64,000 bases of DNA, from positions 62,001 to 126,000 of the forward strand of contig NZ_OENE01000007.1 of NCBI RefSeq assembly GCF_900239495.1. The letters run 5' to 3'. The position numbers were made by a program, and so were the translations under genes. How positions within the stretch are numbered: the stretch's first letter is position 1; each line of letters starts with the position of its first letter. This stretch comes from Tenacibaculum finnmarkense genomovar ulcerans. GTDB lineage: Bacteria > Bacteroidota > Bacteroidia > Flavobacteriales > Flavobacteriaceae. Below are positions 1 through 9,046 of this stretch, piece by piece. The notes below the pieces were generated by a model, which saw only the letters and a program-made list of their open reading frames with translations, was not told the DNA's origin and did no database searches.

Positions 1-224
1 AAATGCTGTTAATATCACAATTATTAATAAGGATAATTTCTTCATGTATTTTACAATTAATTTTTATTATTTTTTTCTGTTTTTATCCAAAATTATTATT
101 GAAGAATAAAGAACTTTAAAGTTGAAGTATTCTTTTTTATTTCAGCAATAAATGTAATTATTTAGAAGAAACCATCAAAATATTTATCATCAATAAAAAG
201 AATCAAAAACCTTAAAAACCAACC

Positions 225-1163
225 TTATACATCAAGCTTCAAACAAACTATTTCATCAATTTCAAGTTTTGAAGGATGCTTTAAAAAGACAAATCTACTG
301 TTGTAAATTACTTTTATCAGCCAATGAGAACCTTTAAAATACACTTCTTTTACCACGGCTTTACGTGCCGAATTTGCTACAATTTCTATTTGATGTGGAT
401 ATAATAAAACGGTTTTTTCTGCTTGTTTTTGATCGATAACAATTTCGTTAACAGTATCGAATAAAGAGGCAACGTATTTTATTTTTGGGTTTTTATATAA
501 GTGTTCAGGTGTATCGTTAGCAATTATTTGACCATTTTTAAGAATAATAACATGATCGGCAAACGATAAAGCGTCTGTTCCTTGATGGGTGGCTGTAATA
601 CAGGTAATTTTATTTTTTTTCAGATAATTAAATAGGTTTCTACGCAGTGAGTTTTTTTTGAAATTATCAATCTGACTAAAAGGCTCGTCTAGTAGTAGTA
701 ATTTTGGCTGTTTTGCTAAGGCTTTTGCGATTGCAACACGTTGTTTTTGCCCGCCGCTTAGGTTTTCTACTTTTGTATTGGTGAAATCGGTCATTTCAAT
801 AATATTCAAGAGCTCGTTGGTTCTTCTTTGAGCTTCTTCGGGATCAAAACGTGATAGGAATTTTTTAATGTTTTCACTAACGCTTGTAAAAGATATTAAA
901 TCGAAATCTTGGGCTACGTATTTGAAAAAATCTACGCCAGGAACTAAATAATATTCAGGTCCTAGAATTTGAAAATCGTCATAAAAAATTGTTCCGCTTT
1001 TTAAATCTAATAATCCGTAAAGGGCTTTTAATAAAGTTGATTTTCCGCAACCACTTGCGCCCATTATAGATAAATGTTCTCCTTTTTGAAGGGAGAAATT
1101 TATGTTTTTTAGTGTTGTTTTTTCTTTAGAATATCCGAAGGTAATATTGTTTACTTGTAGCAT
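225..1163 (-). CDS. ABC transporter ATP-binding protein (orphan ATPase)
   Basis: This 312-residue ATPase should energise an ABC importer or exporter at the inner membrane. The nucleotide-binding domain fills residues 1 to about 230: Walker A GASGCGKST at 35-43, signature LSGGQKQR at 135-142, and Walker B LLLLDEP at 155-161 followed by the switch histidine in ATHQG. About 80 further residues form a small C-terminal domain, as in PotA/FbpC-like importer ATPases; the substrate cannot be told. No permease or binding protein is adjacent, and the 224 bases to the left edge hold no gene I can support. A TAnnTTTG promoter element ends five bases before the ATG, suggesting a leaderless mRNA. The ATPase assignment is firm, the subfamily is not. 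Confidence 0.9.
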   Translation of the reverse strand: MLQVNNITFGYSKEKTTLKNINFSLQKGEHLSIMGASGCGKSTLLKALYGLLDLKSGTIFYDDFQILGPEYYLVPGVDFFKYVAQDFDLISFTSVSENIKKFLSRFDPEEAQRRTNELLNIIEMTDFTNTKVENLSGGQKQRVAIAKALAKQPKLLLLDEPFSQIDNFKKNSLRRNLFNYLKKNKITCITATHQGTDALSFADHVIILKNGQIIANDTPEHLYKNPKIKYVASLFDTVNEIVIDQKQAEKTVLLYPHQIEIVANSARKAVVKEVYFKGSHWLIKVIYNSRFVFLKHPSKLEIDEIVCLKLDV

Positions 1164-1168
1164 AGGTA

Positions 1169-1176
1169 CAAAAATA
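1169..1176 (-). promoter_or_regulatory. -7 promoter element, ABC ATPase gene
   Basis: On the minus strand this reads TATTTTTG, matching the Bacteroidota -7 consensus TAnnTTTG. Only five bases separate it from the ATG at 1163, so transcription would begin at or next to the start codon. No clear -33 TTG is seen. Confidence 0.4.
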
Positions 1177-1235
1177 TAATTTCTATTTTAAAATAGTGTT
1201 ACTGTTGTGTTTATCTTTCTTTTTTTTACTAAAAT

Positions 1236-1333
1236 GCGCGCGTTAGCGATTGAAGCAATTGTTTGAGCTCTTTTTTTGATTTTTCTTCAAAAAAAAGCGA
1301 GTGCGGAAAGCGCGACCCTTGTGGTAACGCCCA
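1236..1333 (+). repeat. Dispersed REP-like element, copy 1 (variant ends)
   Basis: First of four copies of an intergenic repeat in this window. The shared core is GATTGAAGC, TTTGAGCTC, an A/T-rich hairpin, and GCGAGTGCGGAAAGCG. This copy has different outer ends from the others: GCGTTA at 1240-1245 pairs with TAACGC at 1325-1330, where copies 2 to 4 have CCCG pairing with CGGG. The central hairpin pairs TTGA with TCAA. It lies between the 3' end of the prolyl oligopeptidase gene and the ABC ATPase start. Confidence 0.75.
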
Positions 1334-1366
1334 AATTATAGGTGTTATTTTAAAAATTAGGGGCAT

Positions 1367-1399
1367 AAAAAAAACCGATACTTTCGCATCGGTTTTTAT
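1367..1399 (-). terminator. Intrinsic terminator of prolyl oligopeptidase gene
   Basis: The stem AAAACCGAT / ATCGGTTTT with an eight-base loop lies just downstream of the minus-strand gene and is flanked by A and T runs on both sides, so it could work in either direction. Confidence 0.7.
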
Positions 1400-1415
1400 A
1401 AAAATTATTTATAGG

Positions 1416-3584
1416 TTACTTTTTTACTTGATTTTTTACTTGATAAGGCAATTTTTCAAATCCCATATTATATAAGGTAAATCCGAAAATGTCGGCATAT
1501 TGTTCGATGGTTTTAGCTACGGGAGTTCCAGCGCCATGACCCGCATTTGTTTCAATACGAATTAATACAGGATTTTCGCCTTGTTGCTTGTCTTGTAATT
1601 CAGCCGCAAACTTAAAACTGTGGGCAGGAACTACACGGTCATCATGATCGCCAGTTGTTACCATAGTTGCAGGATACGCCACTTTTTGAACGTTGTGTAC
1701 AGGAGAATATCCGTTTAAATAATCGAACATTTTTTTGTTATCGGCAGCTGTTCCGTAATCGTAAGCCCAACCTGCACCCGCAGTAAACGTGTGATAACGT
1801 AACATATCTAAAACGCCAACGGCAGGCAAAGCGACTTTCATTAAATCGGGACGCTGTGTCATTGTTGCACCAACTAATAATCCACCGTTTGAGCCTCCAC
1901 GGATTGCTAAATAATCCGAAGAAGTATAATTTTCTTTGATTAAATATTCGGCAGCTGCAATAAAATCGTCAAACACATTTTGTTTTTTTAATTGTGTTCC
2001 TGCGTCGTGCCATTTTTTACCATATTCACCACCACCACGTAAATTAGGAACGGCATATACGCCGCCTTGTTCCATCCAAACGGCATTTGCAATGCTAAAT
2101 GAAGGGGTTAAACTGACATTAAATCCGCCGTAACCATATAAAATAGTTGGGTTTTTTCCGTTTAATTCTAAGCCTTTTTTATAGGTAATTATCATCGGAA
2201 CTTTTGTTCCATCTTTTGATGTATAAAAAACTTGTTTACTTTCATACCCATCAGAATTGAAAGAAATTTCAGGTTTCCAAGATAAAATATAGGTTCCATC
2301 TTCAGGATTAAATTTATAAGATGAACTTGGTGTATTGTAGTTTGTAAATGAAAAATAGATTTCTTTGGCTTTTGTTTTTCCGCCAAAACCACCAGCAGAA
2401 CCAACGCCTGGAAGTGTTACTTCACGGATTAATTTTCCATCAAAATCGTATTGTAAAACTTTAGAAACTGCATCGACCATATATTCTGTAAAAAAATATC
2501 CTGCTCCTGTTGATGGCGATAATACGTTTTTAGTTTCGGCAATAAAATCTTTCCAATTTTCTGGCGTTGGATTTTTAGCATTTACCGTTACTATTTTTTT
2601 ATTTGGCGCATTTAAGTTGGTTACTAAATATAATTTGTCACCACGGCTGTCAATTACATACGTATCGCTATCGTAAGTATCGGTAACGCTAACTAACTTA
2701 CTGTTTGGAGTTGTTAAATCTTTTAAAAATAATTTATTTCCTGATGTTGAGGTTGCCGCAGAAATAAGTAAATACTTGTTATCCTGGGTTAAAGAACCGC
2801 CAACATACCTGTTTTTTTCTTCGGATGTTGCTCCAAAAATAACTTTGTCGGTTTTTTGTGGCGTATTTAAAGCGTGATAATATAATTTATGCTGATCTGT
2901 TTTTGCTGATAATTCGCTTCCTTGTGGCTTATCGTAGCTAGAATAATAAAAACCTTCGTTGCCTTTCCAAGCAATTCCTGAAAATTTTACATCGATTAAA
3001 GTATCGCCAATTACTTCTTTAGTTTTGGTGTTTAAAACAATAATTTTTCGCCAATCGCTTCCGCCTTCAGAAATTGAATAGGCAACAATACTTCCATCTT
3101 TAGTAAAACTTACCGAGCCTAATGAGGTTGTTCCATCCTTAGAAAAAGTATTTGGATTTAAGAAGACTTCTTCTTTTCCTTGGGCATCTTTTCTGTATAA
3201 AACGGATTGATTTTGTAAACCGTTATTTTTATAAAAATAGGTATAGTCACCTTCTTTAAATGGTGTTCCTAATTTTTCGTAATTCCATAATTCTGATAAC
3301 CTATTTTTTAGTTGCTCACGATATGGAATTTTACTTAAATAATTAAAAGTAACGTCATTTTCTGCTTTTACCCAATTTTCGGTTTCAGTACTTTTATCAT
3401 CTTCTAACCAACGATAATTATCGGTTACTTTTGTTCCGAAATAATCATCTACAATTGGTTTTTTAGCGGTTTTAGGATAGTTCAATGTGGTGTTTTTTTG
3501 AGTATTTTTTTCAGATTGATTTTCTTTTTTACAAGACACTAAAACAGTACTCGCACAAAGAATTGAAAAAAGGATTTTTTTCAT
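1416..3584 (-). CDS. Prolyl oligopeptidase (S9A) lipoprotein
   Basis: Serine peptidase of the prolyl oligopeptidase family, which cleaves short peptides after proline. I start at the ATG at 3584, which begins a lipoprotein signal peptide with lipobox VLVSC (Cys18); the reading frame extends 48 codons further upstream without signal-like sequence. The 722-residue product has the usual beta-propeller (about 50-450) and an alpha/beta-hydrolase domain. The nucleophile is Ser565 in GGSNGG, the acid lies in DHDDRVVP near 646-653, and the base is His683 in AGHGAG. Acidic residues follow the lipidated Cys (CKKENQSE), so surface display is possible. It is monocistronic, divergent from the thioredoxin gene. 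Family assignment is very secure. Confidence 0.95.
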   Translation of the reverse strand: MKKILFSILCASTVLVSCKKENQSEKNTQKNTTLNYPKTAKKPIVDDYFGTKVTDNYRWLEDDKSTETENWVKAENDVTFNYLSKIPYREQLKNRLSELWNYEKLGTPFKEGDYTYFYKNNGLQNQSVLYRKDAQGKEEVFLNPNTFSKDGTTSLGSVSFTKDGSIVAYSISEGGSDWRKIIVLNTKTKEVIGDTLIDVKFSGIAWKGNEGFYYSSYDKPQGSELSAKTDQHKLYYHALNTPQKTDKVIFGATSEEKNRYVGGSLTQDNKYLLISAATSTSGNKLFLKDLTTPNSKLVSVTDTYDSDTYVIDSRGDKLYLVTNLNAPNKKIVTVNAKNPTPENWKDFIAETKNVLSPSTGAGYFFTEYMVDAVSKVLQYDFDGKLIREVTLPGVGSAGGFGGKTKAKEIYFSFTNYNTPSSSYKFNPEDGTYILSWKPEISFNSDGYESKQVFYTSKDGTKVPMIITYKKGLELNGKNPTILYGYGGFNVSLTPSFSIANAVWMEQGGVYAVPNLRGGGEYGKKWHDAGTQLKKQNVFDDFIAAAEYLIKENYTSSDYLAIRGGSNGGLLVGATMTQRPDLMKVALPAVGVLDMLRYHTFTAGAGWAYDYGTAADNKKMFDYLNGYSPVHNVQKVAYPATMVTTGDHDDRVVPAHSFKFAAELQDKQQGENPVLIRIETNAGHGAGTPVAKTIEQYADIFGFTLYNMGFEKLPYQVKNQVKK

Positions 3585-3608
3585 AATAATGAGGTTTTTT
3601 AATAATTT

Positions 3609-3616
3609 CAAAGTTA
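3609..3616 (-). promoter_or_regulatory. -7 promoter element, prolyl oligopeptidase gene
   Basis: The minus strand reads TAACTTTG, a TAnnTTTG match 24 bases upstream of the chosen ATG at 3584. It lies inside the longer upstream frame, which supports the shorter start. No -33 TTG at the expected distance. Confidence 0.4.
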
Positions 3617-3755
3617 GCTGAAAAAAGAACGAAAATATTCTTTTTAAGATGTTTTTAACACTAAATGACGGTCGTTGTTCTCTTTGAAAAATAAAATAAC
3701 TATCTTTATACTTGAATTTTTGAAGCACAGAAGTAGTAATATAATAACAGTTATC

Positions 3756-4115
3756 ATGACAGAAAATTTAACAAAAGAAACTTTTTTTAAAAAAGTGTTT
3801 AATTTTGAAGAAAATAAAGAGTGGAATTTTGAAGGTGATAAACCAGCATTAATTGATTTTTATGCCGATTGGTGTGGTCCTTGTAAATCGTTGGCGCCAA
3901 TTTTAGAAGAATTGAGTGAACAATATGAAGGAAAAATAGATATTTATAAAATTAATACTGAAGAAGAACCAGAATTAGCGGCTGCTTTTGATGTTCGTAG
4001 TATTCCTTCAATGTTATTTTGTCCTATAGGTGAAGCGCCTCAAAGAGCTAATGGTGCATTGCCCAAAAAACAGCTTGAAGAAATTATAAAAGATGTTTTA
4101 AAAGTAGCTAAATAA
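3756..4115 (+). CDS. Thioredoxin family protein
   Basis: A 119-residue cytosolic thioredoxin-fold protein for protein disulfide reduction. The active site is WCGPC with cysteines at 40 and 43, and the cis-proline is in RSIPSM at residue 84. I start at the ATG at 3756 because the 27 upstream in-frame codons are non-conserved and rich in Ile and Phe. The product is about ten residues longer at the N-terminus than E. coli TrxA. No signal peptide is present. It stands just upstream of the ribonucleotide reductase genes, which need thioredoxin-type reductants, but a terminator separates them, so the link is only suggestive. A general trxA role is likely but unproven. Confidence 0.9.
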   Translation: MTENLTKETFFKKVFNFEENKEWNFEGDKPALIDFYADWCGPCKSLAPILEELSEQYEGKIDIYKINTEEEPELAAAFDVRSIPSMLFCPIGEAPQRANGALPKKQLEEIIKDVLKVAK

Positions 4116-4143
4116 ACTTAAACCTGTTTTTTATAAAAATTAA

Positions 4144-4172
4144 AAAGTACTGTTTTTACAGTGCTTTTTTTT
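4144..4172 (+). terminator. Intrinsic terminator after thioredoxin gene
   Basis: AAAGTACTG pairs with CAGTGCTTT across a six-base loop (one G-U pair) and runs into eight T residues. Confidence 0.8.
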
Positions 4173-4417
4173 GAAAATAAAATGAAAATAGTGAACTGCA
4201 TGATAATCACTACTCAAGCTATTTTTAAGTAATTAATATATTGATCTTCAGTAATTTGTGGTTTTGGTAGGAAAGCTGTAATTTTACTTTATATTTCAAT
4301 TTGTTGAAAACTTCAAGGGATTTGTGAATAAGTAAAGCTTTCTAATTTTAGTAAAATTATAGATATTTGTAACCCCCAATACCGCAACAACAACAACCTA
4401 AATTAGCACACAAAACA
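4173..4417 (+). other. Upstream region of nrdB
   Basis: No gene seen. It contains a small dyad, TAGTGA at 4189-4194 and TCACTA at 4207-4212, which could be a regulator site. No clean TAnnTTTG promoter and no convincing NrdR box (consensus like ACACTATATATAGTGT) were found. The stretch just before the gene (4373-4400) is unusually C- and CAA-rich. Confidence 0.3.
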
Positions 4418-5389
4418 ATGACAGTAATTGAACCAATTTTACAAGAAAATAAAGATAGATTTGTGATTTTTCCAATTCAACATGATGATTTATGGGACTG
4501 GTATAAAAAACAACAAGCATCAATTTGGACTGCTGAAGAAATAGATTTATCGGTAGATGTTATTGATTGGGAAACCAAATTAACAGAAGATGAGCGTTAT
4601 TTTATTAAACATATTTTAGCTTTTTTTGCAGCTTCTGACGGAATTGTAAATGAAAACTTAGCTGAAAATTTTGTAAATGAAGTACAGTATTCTGAAGCAA
4701 AATTTTTCTATGGTTTTCAAATAATGATGGAAAATGTGCATTCAGAAACCTATTCATTATTAATTGATACTTATGTAAAAAATGAAGTAGAAAAAGATCA
4801 ATTATTCAAGGCGATAGAAGTTTTCCCGGCAATTAAAAAGAAAGCAGATTGGGCATTAAAATGGATTGAGTCTGATTCATTCGCAGAGCGATTAATTGCT
4901 TTTGCAGCAGTAGAAGGAATTTTCTTTTCAGGATCGTTTTGTTCTATTTTCTGGTTAAAAAAACGTGGTTTATTACCAGGATTGGCTTTTTCTAATGAAT
5001 TAATTTCAAGAGATGAAGGAATGCACTGTGATTTTGCCGTTCATTTACATAATCATCATATTGTAAATAAAGTGCCTAAATCACGTATTCGTGAAATTAT
5101 TTTAGATGCTTTAACTATTGAAAGAGAGTTTATTACAGAGTCATTACCCGTAAGTTTAATTGGTATGAATGCCAAATTAATGACACAATATTTAGAATAC
5201 GTAACAGACCGATTATTATTAGAGTTTGGCTGCGATAAAGAATACAGTTCTACAAATCCATTTGATTTCATGGAAATGATTTCATTAGAAGGAAAAACAA
5301 ATTTCTTTGAAAAAAGAGTTTCTGAATATCAAAAAGCAGGTGTTTCTGGTGGAGGTACAGGAGATATTAGTTTTGATGCTGAATTTTAA
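4418..5389 (+). CDS. nrdB: Ribonucleotide reductase class Ia small subunit
   Basis: R2 subunit, which generates the tyrosyl radical used by NrdA to reduce ribonucleotides. The product has 323 residues, close to the family norm. Diiron ligands are visible as Asp74 (AASDG), Glu105 and His108 (MMENVHSE) and the [10 protein letters not shown] motif. The radical tyrosine should be Tyr98 in FYGFQ. The pattern and the C-terminal tail ISFDAEF resemble eukaryotic-type R2 (FTLDADF in mammals) more than E. coli NrdB; the tail is the part that docks on the large subunit. nrdA follows in the same direction after 178 bases that contain a large hairpin. Start ATG gives a full-length protein. Assignment is secure. 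Confidence 0.97.
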   Translation: MTVIEPILQENKDRFVIFPIQHDDLWDWYKKQQASIWTAEEIDLSVDVIDWETKLTEDERYFIKHILAFFAASDGIVNENLAENFVNEVQYSEAKFFYGFQIMMENVHSETYSLLIDTYVKNEVEKDQLFKAIEVFPAIKKKADWALKWIESDSFAERLIAFAAVEGIFFSGSFCSIFWLKKRGLLPGLAFSNELISRDEGMHCDFAVHLHNHHIVNKVPKSRIREIILDALTIEREFITESLPVSLIGMNAKLMTQYLEYVTDRLLLEFGCDKEYSSTNPFDFMEMISLEGKTNFFEKRVSEYQKAGVSGGGTGDISFDAEF

Positions 5390-5414
5390 ATAAAAAAACA
5401 GCCATCTTATTTTA

Positions 5415-5459
5415 AGTATATTATAGGAAAAATCACTCGTGTTTTTTCTATAATATACT
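5415..5459 (+). other. Long hairpin between nrdB and nrdA
   Basis: An 18-base left arm (5415-5432) and 18-base right arm (5442-5459) pair almost completely around a nine-base loop, with one G-T wobble position in the stem. The T run belongs to the right arm rather than following it, so it is not a standard terminator. It could be an attenuator, an mRNA-processing site or a dyad operator. Confidence 0.6.
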
Positions 5460-5567
5460 GTTTTTAAAACAAAAAAATTACTTTAAAACAGATAGCTTTA
5501 AAAATAATCTTACTAATAGTGAGGTTTTTTAGTGATGCTGTTTATCAAAATAAAACCAATAATATAT

Positions 5568-7967
5568 ATGTATGTATTAAAGAGAGACGGACGGAAAGAG
5601 CCTGTGATGTTCGATAAAATTACCGAAAGGGTTCGAAGAGAGTGTTATGGGTTAAATGAAATTGTAGATCCTGTAAAAGTAGCAATGCGTGTAATTGAAG
5701 GATTATATGATGGCGTATCTTCTTCAGAATTAGATAATTTAGCAGCAGAAACAGCCGCAACAATGACTACTGCTCATCCTGATTATGCAAAATTAGCAGC
5801 AAGAATTTCCGTATCAAATTTACATAAAAGTACCAAAAAATCGTTCTCTGAAACGATGACGGATTTATATCAATATGTAAATCCTCGTACAACAAAAAAA
5901 TCACCTTTATTGGCAGATGACGTATATGATATCATCCAAAAAAATGCTGATAAATTAGACTCTACCATTATTTATAGTCGTGATTTTAATTATGATTACT
6001 TTGGCTTTAAAACCTTAGAACGTTCTTATTTATTAAAGTTAAACGGAATTATTGCAGAGCGTCCGCAACACATGTTAATGCGTGTTTCTATCGGTATTCA
6101 TAAAGATGATATTGAAGAAGCAATAGCAACTTATGAGTTAATGAGTAAAAAGTATTTTACTCATGCAACGCCTACATTATTTAATGCAGGAACGCCAAAA
6201 CCACAAATGTCTTCTTGTTTTTTATTACAAATGCAAGATGATAGTATCGAAGGAATTTACGATACTTTAAAGCAAACTGCAAAAATTTCGCAATCGGCAG
6301 GAGGTATCGGGTTGTCTTTACACAATATCCGTGCTACGGGAAGTTATATTGCTGGAACTAACGGAACATCAAACGGTATTGTACCGATGTTAAAAGTGTT
6401 TAACGACACGGCACGTTACGTAGATCAAGGAGGAGGAAAACGTAAAGGTTCTTTCGCGATGTATTTAGAGCCTTGGCATGCCGATATTTTTGATTTTTTA
6501 GATTTAAAGAAAAATCATGGTAAAGAAGAAATGAGAGCACGTGATTTATTTTACGCTATGTGGGTTTCTGATTTATTTATGCAACGTGTTCAACAAGATG
6601 CCGATTGGACATTAATGTGTCCGCAAGAATGCCCAAATTTATTTGACACTTATGGTGAAGAATTTGAGCGTTTATATACAGGTTATGAAGCTGCCGGGAA
6701 AGGTAGAAAAACAATCAAAGCACGTGAATTATGGGAGAAAATCTTAGAATCACAAATTGAAACAGGTACGCCGTACATGTTATACAAAGATGCTGCAAAC
6801 CGTAAATCGAATCAAAAGAATTTAGGAACTATTCGTTCTTCAAACTTATGTACCGAAATTATGGAATATACTGCCGAAGATGAGGTAGCAGTATGTAATT
6901 TAGCATCTATAGCAATACCAATGTTTGTTGCTGAAGATAAAAACGGAAAGAAGTTTTTTGATCATGACGAATTATATAAAGTAACTAAAAAAGTAATTAG
7001 AAACTTAGATACGGTTATTGATAGAAATTATTATCCTGTTGTAGAGGCTAAAAATTCAAATGAGCGTCATCGTCCAGTTGGTTTAGGAATTCAAGGACTT
7101 GCGGATGCTTTTATTATGTTGCGTTTGCCTTTTACTTCGGATGAAGCTAAAAAATTAAATAAAGAAATCTTTGAAACCTTATATTTTGCAGCTGTAACTT
7201 CATCAATGGAAATTGCAAAAGCAAAAGAGCCATATTCTACTTTTAAAGGTTCGCCAATGTCTAAAGGAGAATTTCAACAAGATATGTGGGGTACAACAGA
7301 AGCTGATTTAAGCGGTCGTTGGGATTGGGAATCTTTACGTAAAGAAGTTGTAGAACATGGTGTTCGTAACTCGTTATTAGTAGCGCCAATGCCAACTGCA
7401 TCTACTTCTCAAATTTTAGGAAATAACGAAGCTTTTGAACCATATACATCTAATATTTATACGCGTAGAGTTTTATCTGGTGAATTTATTGTTGTAAACA
7501 AACATTTATTAGAAGACTTAGTAGCGTTAAATTTATGGGATAATGCAATGAAGGAAGATATTATGCGTGCAAACGGATCTATCCAACATATTGCGACTAT
7601 TCCACAAGATTTAAAAGATTTATATCGAACGGTTTGGGAAATGAGTATGAAAGATATTATTGATATGGCTCGTGATAGAGGATATTTTATCGATCAATCT
7701 CAATCATTAAACTTATTTATGAAAGACCCTGATTATGCTAAATTAACTTCGATGCATTTTTATGCCCATAAAGTTGGTTTAAAAACAGGAATGTACTATT
7801 TAAGAACAAAATCGGCAGTAAATGCCAAGCAGTTTACCTTAAATATTGAAAAGAAGGTAGACGTTATTGAAGAAGATGCGCCAATGAGTGCAGCTGAATA
7901 TAAAGCAATGATAGACGCTTCTAAAAATGGAGTTCCAGAAGATGACTGCTTAATGTGTGGTTCTTAA
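5568..7967 (+). CDS. nrdA: Ribonucleotide reductase class Ia large subunit
   Basis: Catalytic R1 subunit converting ribonucleoside diphosphates to deoxy forms. I start at the ATG at 5568 (MYVLKRDGR), which aligns with the start of the ATP-cone in eukaryotic-type R1; an in-frame ATG 36 bases upstream adds only hydrophobic residues. The 799-residue product has an ATP-cone (about 1-90), catalytic cysteine motifs SSCFLLQ and SNLCTEI, and the radical-site segment AVCNLAS. The C-terminal pair DCLMCGS would be re-reduced by thioredoxin or glutaredoxin. The ATP-cone implies dATP feedback control. It forms one holoenzyme with the NrdB encoded just upstream. Gene order nrdB-nrdA is the reverse of E. 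coli. Confidence 0.97.
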   Translation: MYVLKRDGRKEPVMFDKITERVRRECYGLNEIVDPVKVAMRVIEGLYDGVSSSELDNLAAETAATMTTAHPDYAKLAARISVSNLHKSTKKSFSETMTDLYQYVNPRTTKKSPLLADDVYDIIQKNADKLDSTIIYSRDFNYDYFGFKTLERSYLLKLNGIIAERPQHMLMRVSIGIHKDDIEEAIATYELMSKKYFTHATPTLFNAGTPKPQMSSCFLLQMQDDSIEGIYDTLKQTAKISQSAGGIGLSLHNIRATGSYIAGTNGTSNGIVPMLKVFNDTARYVDQGGGKRKGSFAMYLEPWHADIFDFLDLKKNHGKEEMRARDLFYAMWVSDLFMQRVQQDADWTLMCPQECPNLFDTYGEEFERLYTGYEAAGKGRKTIKARELWEKILESQIETGTPYMLYKDAANRKSNQKNLGTIRSSNLCTEIMEYTAEDEVAVCNLASIAIPMFVAEDKNGKKFFDHDELYKVTKKVIRNLDTVIDRNYYPVVEAKNSNERHRPVGLGIQGLADAFIMLRLPFTSDEAKKLNKEIFETLYFAAVTSSMEIAKAKEPYSTFKGSPMSKGEFQQDMWGTTEADLSGRWDWESLRKEVVEHGVRNSLLVAPMPTASTSQILGNNEAFEPYTSNIYTRRVLSGEFIVVNKHLLEDLVALNLWDNAMKEDIMRANGSIQHIATIPQDLKDLYRTVWEMSMKDIIDMARDRGYFIDQSQSLNLFMKDPDYAKLTSMHFYAHKVGLKTGMYYLRTKSAVNAKQFTLNIEKKVDVIEEDAPMSAAEYKAMIDASKNGVPEDDCLMCGS

Positions 7968-8029
7968 AACCTGCATATTTTAATCATTTTAGATGTTTAT
8001 ATTTTAAATGATATTAAAAATTATAGGAA

Positions 8030-8060
8030 GAAGAGAGGTCGAAAGGCTTCTCTTTTTTTT
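8030..8060 (+). terminator. Intrinsic terminator after nrdA
   Basis: AGAGAGGTC pairs with GGCTTCTCT across a GAAA tetraloop (wobbles included) and is followed by eight T residues. Confidence 0.8.
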
Positions 8061-8074
8061 GTGAAAAAATCTAA

Positions 8075-8173
8075 GAACCTGTTTAAGAGTTAAATAAATA
8101 TTAAATTTTCGTTGACAGATTCGATTTCTTATTTTTCTGTGATATTTTTTTTCAGATAAAATTTAAACAGGCT
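8075..8173. repeat. Possible MITE-like element with terminal inverted repeats
   Basis: In the 386-base gap before sdhC, CCTGTTTAA at 8078-8086 is matched by TTAAACAGG at 8163-8171, bounding about 100 bases of A/T-rich sequence with no reading frame. Flanking bases partly extend the match. It may be a small non-autonomous transposon remnant; a chance inverted repeat is possible. Confidence 0.35.
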
Positions 8174-8293
8174 TTTAATAGAAAATAGCTTCTTAAATTG
8201 ATAAGAAAACTACCTTAAATTATTACATAAAATAGAAAGTTTAAAACGTTATTTAAACTAATTCTAAATGTTAAATAAAAGCATTGTTAAAGC

Positions 8294-8324
8294 TTGTAAA
8301 ATATGCGAATACCACTTAAATTTG
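8294..8324 (+). promoter_or_regulatory. Promoter of sdhCAB
   Basis: TTG at 8294-8296, a 20-base spacer and TAAATTTG at 8317-8324 match the Bacteroidota -33/-7 promoter. It places the transcript start about 25 bases before the sdhC ATG. Confidence 0.65.
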
Positions 8325-8353
8325 TTAGAATATTTATATAAACAAACAAAATA

Positions 8354-9034
8354 ATGGGATTATTAAAATCTTCTATTGGAAGAAAATTTGCCATGGCGCT
8401 TTCGGCGTTCTTCTTGATGTTTTTCTTATTGCAACACTTTGTAATAAACGTCACCTCACTTTTTCCAGATAATGGAGCAACATTTAACGCGTTATCCCAC
8501 TTTATGGGAACTAACCCGTTAATTCAATTTGTTATGCAACCTGTCTTAATTTTTGGTGTAGTTTTTCATTTTGTAATGGGATTCGTCTTAGAATTAAAAA
8601 ACAAAAGTGCAACTAATGTAAGTTATGCAAAAGATAACGGAGCAGCTAATTCTACTTGGATGAGTAGAAATATGATTTGGTCTGGTGCAGCTATTTTAGC
8701 ATTTGTATTGTTACACTTTATCGATTTCTGGTTTCCAGAAATTAACACAAAATTTATCCAAGGAGACTGGAGTGGTGTACACGAAGGTATTGAAGGATTA
8801 CGTTATTTTCATGAATTACAAGAAAAATTCGTAAACCCACTTAGAGTTGGTGCTTACGTAATTGCTTTTGTATTTTTAGCATTACACTTATTACACGGAT
8901 TTTCTTCAGCATTCCAATCGGTTGGAGCAAATAACAAATACACTAAAGGATTGAAAACATTTTGTAAAATATATGCAATTGGTATTCCTGTTGGGTTTAT
9001 CATCGTTGCTTTATTTCATCATTTCAATCATTAA
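8354..9034 (+). CDS. sdhC: Succinate dehydrogenase cytochrome b subunit
   Basis: Membrane anchor of complex II, carrying haem b and the menaquinone site. The 226-residue protein has five predicted membrane helices, with histidines placed in or near them (LQHFV, FHFVM, LLHFI, LHLLH), as in the Bacteroidota and Wolinella-type fused anchor. No separate sdhD is present, which is normal for this type. It is the first gene of sdhCAB, with 12 bases to sdhA, and follows a good promoter. The enzyme type could run as succinate dehydrogenase or fumarate reductase; an aerobic gliding flavobacterium suggests the former. Confidence 0.95.
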   Translation: MGLLKSSIGRKFAMALSAFFLMFFLLQHFVINVTSLFPDNGATFNALSHFMGTNPLIQFVMQPVLIFGVVFHFVMGFVLELKNKSATNVSYAKDNGAANSTWMSRNMIWSGAAILAFVLLHFIDFWFPEINTKFIQGDWSGVHEGIEGLRYFHELQEKFVNPLRVGAYVIAFVFLALHLLHGFSSAFQSVGANNKYTKGLKTFCKIYAIGIPVGFIIVALFHHFNH

Positions 9035-9046
9035 TACGAAACTAGT

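Noticed and set aside
225-1163. Defence or mobile-island content
   Set aside because: No restriction, toxin-antitoxin, CRISPR, retron or phage genes were recognised anywhere in the window; the orphan ABC ATPase alone is not evidence of such a system.
1263-1475. Plus-strand 70-codon frame across repeat copy 1
   Set aside because: It spans the repeat, a terminator and the end of the prolyl oligopeptidase gene; no credible protein.
4173-5567. NrdR boxes upstream of nrdB or in the nrdB-nrdA hairpin
   Set aside because: The ATATTATAG-like segments do not match the 16-base NrdR consensus at key positions, and no correctly spaced pair was found.
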